64,000 nucleotides of DNA from Schistosoma mansoni (lineage: Eukaryota > Platyhelminthes > Trematoda > Strigeidida > Schistosomatidae), in contig NC_031495.1 of the NCBI RefSeq assembly GCF_000237925.1, positions 21,392,163-21,456,162 on the forward strand, in the 5' to 3' direction. Both the position numbers and the translations under genes were made by a program. Below are positions 44,801 to 54,579 of the stretch, piece by piece. The first letter of the stretch is position 1; each line of letters opens with the position of its first letter. The notes below the pieces were generated by a model. It did not search any database, was not told the origin of the DNA, and was given only the letters and a program-made list of their open reading frames with translations.

Positions 44801-47800
44801 TACTGAAAATACTCGTGGCAAACGACAAAACGTAAAAACTAATTATAATAAAAGTTCCCAAATAAGTGAATCACTTCTTCATACAGCTGTACGTGCAGAG
44901 CGAACGTTTCGACTTCAAGTCATTTTTGATATTGCATCTAGGTGTCAGAAGCGGTTCAGTGAACCTACTCCTGAGGATATTGATGAGGAATTACATAATT
45001 TAGATGAGTTAAAAGGATCAGATGAGGACGAAGTTGACCTTTTTAGTTATGCAGGACGGTATGTTGAAGTAGTTTTATATTCATTTTTAGCGATTAATGA
45101 TTTTTCAAATTTCTGAGTCATTTAATAGCTATCCATAAATTAACTTGTTCTCGTCTATGTGTTCTGATTTACTTATTAGGAACTTAAAAATTCAGTATAT
45201 TCTATAAAGGTCCTACCCAAAGACAAGGAAGTACACTTTATAGTCAGTCAGTCAGCTACAACGTAGGACCAGGCACATATATGCATCGGTCCAAGTTGCC
45301 ATACCTCGTTAGCACAACAAGATCAACACCGGATTAATAGTAGTTAATTTAGTGTTGGTAGTAGTATATAAATTATAGGTTGTATATAAGGATATAGTAT
45401 AGGAAGGAAGAGAGATATGAAGCAATTTTAGTCTCAAGGTTTAAGGGAAGATAAAGAGTGTATACACCTACACTTTATAAGTTTGCATTGACTGATACTT
45501 TAGTGCAGAGATAAAGAATCAAATCTAAAATGTGCAACAAATTTGCTTATGACTTCAATTGTCTGAAAATTAGCATCTGTATAGTACTTATAATAATGTA
45601 ATATCTTGCTTATCATTTACAAACTATCCTTCTCACCAGTGTTATTTAAGGTATTTCAGTTTCTGCATAAATTATAGAATTACTCATTGAAAATGTCATG
45701 AAACGATTCCAACGTTAAATCTGTATTTGGTCATATAAGAGTAAAGAATTAGTATTTTGAAAATTAAAGATCTATATTCAGATTGTATCATAAGTATTTG
45801 CAACATTTAGTAAGGGTAATGTTCGGTATATATCATCATTCAGTAACAATCATAGTTTTCTTCTATTTGGTAATATTTCTTCATAAACATATATCTACTT
45901 TATTCAGGAAATGCTCCTTTTCCCCTTTTACACTTGTCGTTTGTATGAATTTTGGTCAAGTACGAAAAGAATAAAAAATAGTATTACTAACAATAGAAAA
46001 ATAAAATCAGTGAATATGAGGTATTGAATAGCACGATATTCAAAACCTAGAAGTTATAGAATCAGTGTTGCTGCCACTGATTTGGAGCTTTATAGTTCAA
46101 GCTCCCTATCAGTCATTATGATTATTTTACTAACTCCAACCTAAAAAGATGCTACTTTGTTCATGGCTCTAACTAACGGGCAATGAGTCTATGAGTCAAC
46201 TTCATATGGTTTTCTGTTCATCTCTAGTCTTTTGACCAACACGTTGATTTGGTTGTAGCTAGGGGTGAACACCGTAAATCCTCCTCACTTCCTTCAGTTG
46301 AAGTTCACCATCTAACCAACTAATTCCCAACCCTACACATGACATCAAAAGTGGTTCTGAAGGACCCGTGGTCGAGTACTAGCTGTTCGTACAATCCTTT
46401 ATTTCCACATGTAATATTCAAAAACCTACTGATATACGATAGTCAGTCAGATATTTCACGCTACAGCCAACTGAAGTAGGATGAAATTGTACATATTTTT
46501 GTGTGTTGAGACTTTACCCTCCACTAATTCAACAACATTAAAACCACCAAGGTAAATGAATTGGTACATTCGTTAACTACTGCATTTATTACCTTTAAAA
46601 TAAATAATAAATCAAACCATTTACTGGTGTGAGACTTAAAATTATGATGGTTGTGATATTTAGTTTCGAAATAATCTGATTTTTCTGAACAAGTTTTACT
46701 GTATCTAAGAATAAAATTTCTATTGGTTTTTCAGTTTGGGCTACAGTCATGGCTATTTACGAACTATTGAGCTTATTCTAATACGAATGCGTTCTAGGGC
46801 GGGATCGATAGAGCGGAAACTGACTTAACAAACAACGTTAATAATTCACACACTGAAATGAAGAGGGGACTTTCAGGATGATTTCGTATTCGTAACCAAA
46901 TCAAATTGAAATAAAACAACAGTGTTTATATAGTAACAGTCAATGACTCTAAAACACGACAAAGCTAGCTAACTAAGCATAAAAACAGCCAATCAGATAG
47001 TACCAAACGTTATTACAAAAAGTCGAATTAGGGAAATGTTATTGAGGCTCATTTTTTATGAAACAACTAACATGTGATGGCAAAATATTAGATAACCTGA
47101 GTTCTCCTTGGCAAGTTCTCACGTTTAACTTACTGGTAAACCACTAACACTTTTTTATTCAAGGGTTTTAAAAGACAATGAGAAAGCATTCAATCGAGCT
47201 CTTGGAAATATCAGCTATTCTGATGATACCATTATAGATAATTACTATCCTTGTACATCAAAAGTAAGTCATTGTGTCTTATTTTACGTTACGAACATTC
47301 TTTCGTTATTTTTGCTAGTGTACCTTGATTTGAGGAAAACTGCATAAGTGAATAATTTGAGTAATTAAAAATTGTTGTGTTAGTGTAGTGAATTAAGTTT
47401 GTGGCAAAAATATATTGCAGCAAATCGGAGTCAGATCTCGGGCCACCATGAGGTCCAATATTGACTATCAAAGTGTTTACTAACTCTGTCAAACACTTTA
47501 TGTATTTTGTTTACGACAAAATTACAAAGCACTATCCTATCTCATTTTGAGCACTCAAAATGTGTGTTAAACGTGTGACTCGAGAAATCTATTTAAATTT
47601 TACGAGTAAACCTTGCCCGTTACATAGTTCTTTCTACTCACATTATTCAAGACTCTTGTGCGAGAAAATCAATAAACAGTTTTTACTTGCTTGATATACT
47701 GGAGGAGACTCAATCATTAGTGTTTCGGAAACTGAATTCGCGTAACCCATTTAGTCTTGATAATTATTTATAAAAGTTAATTTATTTTCATGGTGTTTAG

Positions 47801-48602
47801 TATAAAGTATCTCCTTGCAGATGCTTGACCTAATCAAGTTTCTTAGGTCAGTTTGATGGCTTTTTTAAATCCATTCTTAACCTTTGCTCTCATCGTTCTT
47901 TTTTTTGTGGAACACTTAATTTCTTATGTTTAGAATGATTCAATGCAAGTAAATGGAGCCATCATTGGACATTCAACTATTCAAACAAAAATGCAATCAT
48001 CAGGACTACGACCTAATCCAGATCGTTTAAAAATAAGCATATGGGATAAAAGTTATCCTATTCAGAAATGTATGTAGTTTATTTTATTGAATTTACTTTC
48101 ATTGTTGTGTACAGAAATAGAGTTGCTTTTCTAAAATTTAGTCAAAATCTTGATCAAATCGACTAAAACGATGTTTGTTTTCAGTTGTTGTAGTGTAATT
48201 AAATTTGAAATCAAAGCATTTAGTAGGTTATATGAACAGTCTGTAAATCTTACCACATAACAACAGCATTTTAACATTGATATACAAATGTAAATTGAAG
48301 ACATAAATATCAAAAATATTCATAAGTTTTAGTGTAAAAGATACCACGCTTATTTTACATACTTGATTAAGTACTAATTTTAACTAATTACCTTAATCTT
48401 GTGTTGAATCATTATTATGGAGAAACTAGAACATTCATGTTGGCTTATAACATACTATTTCTTGATGTACTGCTATCTTAACTACTACTCACCTTGATGC
48501 TGAATATAAAAAAAAGCTGGTAGATTTTCATTTTATTGACTGATTTCTCTGTGGAATGTTCTACTTGTTTCTTATAGATACTTGTGTTCATACGTGAAAT
48601 AC

Positions 48603-48642
<40 letters not shown>

Positions 48643-51600
48643 TGAGCATGAATCTTAAATGATAAAATATCACAGCACCGTAGTTCAAAGTGTGCTTTTT
48701 TCTGTAGGTTTTTTCCTTAGACTATATGAAAACTAAATTAAGACCAAACTCACGCTCCTACCCCATTTAATAAATCTAACAGCATAAAAGGCTGAATTTT
48801 TAACAATAGCAGCTAGAAGATAAGTGTTACAATGAATCAAATCTCTAGTCAAATTAAAATGAAGAAAAATAAACCATGAGATGTAGAGTTAAGTCTTTCA
48901 TGTACGTAATTTAAACTCATTTCGTAATTATGTTTTAAATATCATAGGTTGTAAGCAACTGACGAGAACTAAACGGGATAATATGAATTCATGCTAATAT
49001 GCCAGAATTCTTGTTCTTGCTCTTTTCAAAATGATAATGGGAACTATGTACATGGAATGTAGAGTCAACAAGACAGTCTGTGTAGACGTGAACTTTGTGA
49101 GAACTACCCACTCATTCCTACATAATTGAACAATTAGTCATTATTCTTCAATAAACGAGAACACAGGTGGGGACAACCAACTGTATCTTGGTAAAATGTG
49201 TACTTCATTTGCAAATTTCCAACATTTGTCTTCCACATTCCGTATGATTCTTCCGATTCACAATTCCTTCTTAATTTCGTTTCTTTTTTCAAGTCAACCT
49301 TCGTAACTTTCTGGTGCCAGGTTTTATACTTCCGATTGGTGTTACATACATACATGTCTGTTGACATAAGTAACTTAAACCACAGTCCTACATATCACTT
49401 AAATAATGTTAGTATTTTGAATAATTTAAGTCCATGGTACATTGATATTGAAAATATTCATACTATATTAATTTGGTCGTTTTGAAATTAGTTTTTATTC
49501 GTGTCGCGTTAACGTTTTTTTTGTACATTTGATGTAGTTTGGCTTCGTCGTTCTCAAAATGGTTGCATTGAACCCGTTTCAGATTTCTTGTCAATTGATT
49601 CAGACTTTTCTTCTTCTGAGAAAGAAAATAAAAACCCTGTTGAGAAATCAACTATAAGGAAATTGGAGTTGAAGAAGACACACTCAACTTGTGGACGTCG
49701 AATACTGGTTCCTGCAGCTATTCAACAAAGTCTTAAAAACCTAAAAAACAGTATATCTGTTCCGCAAATTGAACATCAGGATTCTCCTAAACGCCCATGT
49801 CTTGGACTCAATAACTCCACAGTTGATGACACTTCCGGTTCGTTTTTTGTCCACTATATCAAAGTGTTCTCGTTGTTGTTAATTTAGTTTCATAGATATC
49901 TTTTCCTAATACGTATATTTTTTTTAATAGATGTTTTGCGAGTTTACGGTCAAACGGAAGAAGTCCTAGATACACCTAAACTGAAAGATCGAAATCATCT
50001 TCCATCTTCTATTGTTTCTGCTTCTGGTTACTTTCCAATTCCAGAAAAAAGTAATGATGTTCCAAAAGCTATAGACGATGCCATCAATAGTCCACCGAAT
50101 GATGATGATCTTGGTCGTTCTCAAACTTCTCGTAGCCCAGTATTTTACAAAGCTAATTCAAATCCTTTCCGAATAGCCTCCGAATCGTATTTATGTAAAT
50201 CAAAAGAGAAAGTGGATAATAATTTCGATATTTCTGTAATGTTAAATGATGAACGTAAAGACTATTCTTCCATTGTTTTCAGCAGTAATATGCAGTCTGT
50301 CTGTCGACGCTCATTGGAGTAAGTTCAATAAACGTTTTCATCAGTGAAAAATATTTTGCCTACTTAATATTCGGAATAAATAATTTCCTATGAATCACCT
50401 TGTTCTTTTTTTTAAGTTTCAAATATTCTCAATACAAGAAACCCTGTCAACCTCTGTGGCGAAATTCTACATTGATTGAGTCAAATAATAAACAGTCAAA
50501 TTCTTCAGATTCTCTGAAACCTGACCTTAACAAATCGGAAACTGAGTTGCAAGATAGCTCCTCTTCGACCGAGTCGTCTCCAAGTTTTTTAAATTCGCAT
50601 AAAGTTGCCTCTCATACTTCAAGCCTACCAAATGGGAAAATTACTTGTGATCGCCTCTCGCAAATCAGTAAACGAAGTCCAAGTGTACAAAATCCTCACG
50701 TTCCCGATATTGCACTACCGAACGCAAGCATTCTAGATTTAAAACACAATAGCGTAAGTTTTTTTAACTGAAGGAGTATTATGTCATAGATTGAGATAAA
50801 ACTTTTCGGCCTCGAAAATACTACTTCCCAACAATTGCACTTAAATGTTCACACTCGAAGTAAATTCGTCCAATTCAGTGTCAAAGTTAATCTGGATTAG
50901 TAGTCTAAGTTCAGCACTTATCTGTAAAGAGAGAGGTTTTCCACATTCGATAGACCTTTTTATCCATCCAGGATTAGATATCCGCCTTTTCACGTTTCTA
51001 GAGAAGCACGAAAATGGTGAACTTGACAGGGCATGCATCCTGCAATCATATAAATGTATTTTGATGAAACATAACTTCTATTATCGCATTAGTGAACAAT
51101 AAGATTAACTGTCTGATATTCTTTGACAAATTGATAATGTATTTGGTATATATATATATATATTAATTCTATTAAAACTGGCGAATAAAGGATATTCACT
51201 GAAATAAAAAAGTGGACCAGTTGGTTGGATATGGCTTAGTGGAGAATTCTTTCCTATAGAAGAATTTAACATTTGATAGAAACATACTTTATGACAAGTT
51301 TTTCATAATACATGAAAGAGCAGCAAAGTTTAAGAAAATCAATTGTGTGCAACAAAATTTGTTATTCGGTGTATTGATACATATTTTATGAATCTGTAGG
51401 TGAAAATTTGTGATTGAAACAAAACTCAATGTCATTATTATGATGAAGATTTATAATTCAGGTGAACGCTTTTAACGTTGTTTCATTTTAGACAACATCT
51501 ACATTCAACTATGAGCTACGACTGGTCAACACAAAAACGTAAGCTTCACAATTAAACTGTCAAAATGTAATGTAATTATTTGCTGTAACCGACAGAGTTC

Positions 51601-51936
51601 AGTAAAAACAGAATGCAGAAACTTACGCTTTTTATTGAACCAACTTAGTCAGTCTCATTATATCCAATAACATAATTTTCATTCGTCTACTAAGAAGTTG
51701 TTTTTATTTTACTGTACACAAGCAGGCATTAATGATTTCCAATTTTCTTTATATTTAATGGTAGGTTTATTATTTTAACATTTATGTATTTATTTTTTTG
51801 ACAGATTTCAAAACTACCAAGTAACAATCTTAAAAGTAAACACCCTTCGCATTCCAAGATATCTGGGAAAAATCGTTTACCATCTGTACAATCTTCAACT
51901 TTGGATTCTTTTTTTCAGAAATGGAAATTTAAATAA
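35845..51936 (+). CDS. EXO1: Exonuclease 1 (5'-3' exonuclease and flap endonuclease), complete, 12 exons
   Basis: EXO1 resects DNA 5'-3' in mismatch repair and double-strand-break processing. Exons: 35845-36005, 36040-36159, 36191-36314, 39507-39644, 42240-42422, 44691-45058, 47164-47263, 47934-48069, 49538-49837, 49931-50318, 50417-50753 and 51805-51936. All junctions keep phase and give 828 residues (human 846). The acidic catalytic set is intact: [42 protein letters not shown] and [14 protein letters not shown] (with the following helix-turn-helix). The N-domain continues through SYAGR and [13 protein letters not shown]. The C-terminal half is Ser-rich and divergent, as in other EXO1 proteins, and ends [13 protein letters not shown], a PCNA-box-like tail. 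Introns 1 and 2 are only 34 and 31 nt. Introns 3, 4 and 5 carry LINE fragments and repeats. Confidence 0.96.
37195..38184 (+). repeat. Interspersed repeat family B, copy 1, split by a LINE insertion
   Basis: Starts CCCCCAAATGCCCTGGTACG at 37196, is interrupted at 37250-37724, resumes CTCGAAATGCTCTCACATGG, and ends TGTGTTTAAATAAATAATA at about 38184. The TAAA-type tail suggests a LINE-mobilised element. Related copies lie at 39829-40083 (left half), 41364-41597 (right half) and 52826-53252 (internally shortened). No coding capacity was seen. Confidence 0.8.
37250..37724 (+). mobile_element. 5'-truncated LINE inserted into repeat B, with 9-bp target duplication
   Basis: Flanked by TCCTCTCGA at 37241-37249 and again at 37725-37733. 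The two halves of repeat B fit together once the insert and one duplicate are removed. The insert encodes the last part of a LINE polymerase ([54 protein letters not shown]) ending at a TAA near 37536. An untranslated tail follows, ending in (GACT)n at about 37711-37725. Related 3' ends lie at 40436-41125 and 45238-45490. Confidence 0.88.
38185..38336 (-). repeat. Inverted partial copy of repeat B
   Basis: The reverse complement of 37729-37880, with about one mismatch seen over 152 nt. It joins directly to the A-rich tail of repeat B copy 1. The arms are separated by about 300 nt and could form a long hairpin in RNA or single-stranded DNA. Confidence 0.85.
39829..40083 (+). repeat. Repeat family B, copy 2 (left half)
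   Basis: Nearly identical to 37195-37249 plus 37729-37925, without the LINE insertion. It stops at CACATGGGCTCCAG, where the sequence changes to an unrelated repeat. Confidence 0.85.
40084..40435 (+). repeat. Dispersed repeat family C, copy 1, with GAGCGA-rich segment
   Basis: Positions 40117-40240 share CTTCGTAYATNNTTCGTCCTGA, GGTGTATRAATYCAGAA and a TTTATTATT segment, in order, with 62848-62965. The following 40270-40340 is rich in GAGCGA/GCGAGT-type motifs. The class is unknown. Confidence 0.5.
40436..41125 (-). mobile_element. 5'-truncated LINE, RT C-terminus and 3' tail, antisense in EXO1 intron 4
   Basis: Minus-strand translation gives [20 protein letters not shown], then a TGA at about 41036-41038 where the family has Trp, then [13 protein letters not shown] and [20 protein letters not shown] up to [12 protein letters not shown]. 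The 3' tail ends in (CAGT)n at 40436-40450 as read on the plus strand. It belongs to the same family as the insertion at 37250-37724. Confidence 0.85.
41116..41305 (+). repeat. Three tandem units of about 60-67 bp
   Basis: Units begin GATTGRGCTGTACTG at 41116, 41183 and 41243, and each contains GTGTCTGGYTCTCCT. They differ in the middle. The array fills the gap between the LINE and the repeat B tail. Confidence 0.7.
41364..41597 (+). repeat. Repeat family B, copy 3 (right half)
   Basis: Matches the right half of copy 1 from GCTACCATGGGATCGC through CTCCACTGCCTTGTGGAT to TGTGTTTAAATAAAATAAA. It includes the GTGCGGCGCATAT segment. Confidence 0.8.
42690..43570 (-). mobile_element. Decayed LINE, linker and RT N-terminal half, antisense in EXO1 intron 5
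   Basis: Minus-strand blocks in several frames: [62 protein letters not shown] and [10 protein letters not shown], then [21 protein letters not shown]. These are the segments before and through RT motifs 1-3 of the LINE family whose 3' ends occur at 37250, 40436 and 45238. Several stops and shifts make it inactive. Confidence 0.78.
43969..44060 (-). ncRNA. Degenerate SM-alpha SINE piece with hammerhead ribozyme remnant
   Basis: On the minus strand CTGATGAG (44000-44007), GAAAC (43982-43986) and GTC (43975-43977) keep the hammerhead core. Helix II, however, is mismatched (TAA against GAA), and helix I has one broken pair. Downstream of the cleavage point it resembles the SM-alpha copy at 60759. 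A B-box-like GGATCCGAGTCC lies upstream at about 44047-44057. Probably inactive. Confidence 0.6.
44295..44440 (+). repeat. Possible tRNA-derived repeat
   Basis: GGTTAGCTGATAGGGCG (here GGGTTAGCTGATAGGGCG) resembles a tRNA D-arm/A-box, and a GGTCCCATATTC stretch sits at about B-box distance. The match is weak, and no cloverleaf was drawn. Confidence 0.25.
45238..45490 (-). mobile_element. LINE 3' tail fragment with (CAGT)n end
   Basis: Reverse complement of the untranslated tail at about 37500-37720: AGTCAGTCAGCTACAACGT, GTTGCCATACCTCGTTAGCA and GGATATAGTATAGGAAGGAAG all recur. It ends at GTGTATACACCTAC, the last codons of the ORF. It lies antisense in EXO1 intron 6. Confidence 0.8.
48605..48640. 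repeat. (AT)n microsatellite
   Basis: About 18 AT units in EXO1 intron 8. Confidence 0.95.
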
Positions 51937-51937
51937 A
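51932..51937 (+). terminator. AATAAA overlapping the EXO1 stop codon
   Basis: The TAA stop at 51934-51936 lies inside AATAAA. If it is used, the 3' UTR would be very short. No other clear AATAAA was seen within the next few hundred bases. Confidence 0.35.
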
Positions 51938-52825
51938 CCTACCAATGCTTAAATTTTCTTTTTCTTGTATATATAAAAGAGTATATATATATCTACATAA
52001 TTACTGCTTGTGTTCCTAGATCTATTGGTATATTCTTTTTTAGAATTAAATTCCTTTCCTTCCTACTAGTCTAATTACGTTAAAGATTTTGGCTTTGTCT
52101 TTGTTTCTTACTGCTTACTCGTAGTTTCGATTCAGAATTTCCACCTCAGCTTCTGATCAACATGAATATATTTTTTAGAAGGGTTATTTAAAATGTCAAT
52201 AGCAGTTATTTTGTAAACAAAATGATTATAAGAGTTCTATCCACTAAAGGAAAAAGTAATAGTTATTAGTATTACTCAAACGTAGTGTTTTTTCTAGCTA
52301 TATCCTTCCAGTGGTTAATTATAACCGGTGTTTGGATTATTTAATTATAAATCCATCGGGACTCTTGGGTAAATTAATATACCTATCCAGACTGTTAGTA
52401 TTTCGTCAGAGATCGCTCAAATGACAGATATGCTTGTTTTAGTCATCGTCATTCTTGCATTACTTGACCTGTTTTATGAACATTGGTTAAGCTTAGAATG
52501 TGCTTTATCTTCGAAAATAAGAAGTGCTTAAACTGTATTGGGGACCATGTGATCGTGCCGTTTATTATGGGGGCAGTTGTGTTCTCTAGTCCGATTATCG
52601 GCCTATTCGCCTATATTGCCTCTAGGACCAGTAATCTATTTTTCCAATGATACAGTGACTACTAAACAACTACCCCAAGATCATAACGCCTATTAGTTCT
52701 CGATATCTGATTCAGCGTCAAATCAAAAGTCGAAGATAGTAAGCATAGCCATCCTTTTTTGACTCAAAACTCATGCAATAATATATCTCAAATAGAAGAC
52801 TGCGTAGTACTCGAATTAGGAATTA
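51937..52825. other. Intergenic stretch after EXO1, nothing recognised
   Basis: AT-rich DNA between EXO1 and repeat B copy 4. It contains a TATATA run at about 51984-51991 and no supported coding exon. Confidence 0.4.
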
Positions 52826-53252
52826 CAATGGACCCCAATGCCCTGATATGGATGAGATTGAGGAGAGTCCGCTCTCCCTCTCGAAGTGCTCTCACACGGT
52901 CACGCGTATACAGCCTCCGCAAGGGAAGTCCTACTTACTGACTTCTCGTGGCGGGGGTGTTGTTTACGAAATTGAGAGGACGAAAAGCGGATGTCCTGCG
53001 CTTTGACCGGGTTAGTAGACATGGAAAGTCCACTTAGGGGATTGCATCTCCTTACAATGCTCCACCGCGTTGTGCTACAGACCTTTAGGTCAAAGGCTCC
53101 GGGTGTGAGCCCCTAAGAAAACCACCTGCTTCGGTTTGGGCACCTGGGCAGTATCACAGCTTTCACGCAAGTCGAATTAGATTTGTGCGGCGCATATGTA
53201 TCTGGTGCCCCTCTGTACCAATATTTGTGTTTAAATAAATAATAATACAAAA
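52826..53252 (+). repeat. Repeat family B, copy 4 (internally shortened, diverged)
   Basis: Contains both ends of the family: CCCCAATGCCCTGATATG and GTGTTGTTTACGAAATTGAG on the left, GTGCGGCGCATATGTATC and TTGTGTTTAAATAAATAA on the right. The middle is shortened. It is more diverged than the copies in EXO1. Confidence 0.8.
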
Positions 53253-54579
53253 CAGGACAGTGGGGAAATCAATCAACGGAAGTTCATAAGTAGGTGGATA
53301 TAAAAATATAGAAATCCTAGCATCTCGTAAATACATGATAACAAGATGAACTATAACCCGTGGGATATTTCAACCTTACATACTCACTTTATTTTCGTGA
53401 TCATTCAACCTGGATTTTAATTGGTTTTCAGCTTTCATTTTTCAGGCCAACTCAATTTACATCATGGATCATAAATTATAACGCTGAGAGATAATGAATT
53501 GCCTAAATTATCGTGGTTGAGCATGTCTCAGTATTATTTTTCTAAATTAATGTCTTTAAAATATCTTTCATTCCATAGAATTTTGTTGCAAATTAGTTAA
53601 TATGGTGAAGATGTAATTCAAACTAAGATTGACATTGTTCAATAATTTTCGTTGTTATCCAATGTTGAAATTGCAACCACTATGTTAAGTTAATGCTTGA
53701 TTAACATTAGTTTATTTCAGTTTGCTTTCATTCATGACTTTTAAAGTGAACTACTACTGTAAGCAAACTATGTAAAGTACGTGAAATACGTAGGTTGTGA
53801 AAGTATTAAGTCATTGTAAAGAATGTAATTCTTTTTTTTCTCTGTCATCCTTTTTCGGTAAATTTACTAACATTGACAATACCCACTGTATGAAATAAAT
53901 ACATTAAACTATCCATTTTAAGTTCACAATCCAGTTTAGTTATTTTAAGCATAGTTCGCTGTGGATTTGAACATTTTGATTGGTAGTCCTCCTCAAGTAC
54001 TAATGTTTCTGCTTTCCAGTCAACTGAGAAGTCATTTTCTAAGGTGTAATATCGGACGTCAAGTTTGTACAGTTAGATCATAGTCGATTTTCTGCTGTGG
54101 TGATGACAAAATGTTGTAGCTGTCTATTATTGCTTACCTTATACTACTTACTGATCATAGTCAATCATAGAGAAACAAATAAAATTAACAGTTGTTTCGC
54201 TCCCGAATGGGGCTCGTCATCATGCGTAACCGAGACCAGGCTTTTCAAGTCCCAGTGTGAGTCACTTATCCTTGAATCACTGAGTTAGCATCCGTCGGTT
54301 TACGCGTCCAACTTCAATACCGACCAAAATCGTCTATTTAATGTAAACCTTCATGTCATTGCTATTTTTCAAAATTTTGTTGATATGGTTTACAGTTTGT
54401 ACCTAAAAATTGTTTTACTTCCACAATGTGTGCATGTGTTGAAAAATAATTACGGGTGCGTATGATTTACAAGTAAAGTAGTAGAGGTTGTTTATTTATA
54501 AACACCAACAATTTACAATTGATTCCAATATATTAAATAACTGAATTGGAAGAAATTATTACTTAAAAGATTAGAAGAT
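53253..54579. other. Intergenic stretch between EXO1 and LOX, nothing recognised
   Basis: About 1.3 kb of AT-rich DNA between the two convergent genes. A GC-richer patch at 54190-54320 has no ORF or tRNA-like fold that I can support. Confidence 0.4.
54491..54496 (-). terminator. Candidate poly(A) signal of LOX
   Basis: AATAAA on the minus strand about 84 nt beyond the LOX stop codon. Confidence 0.45.
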
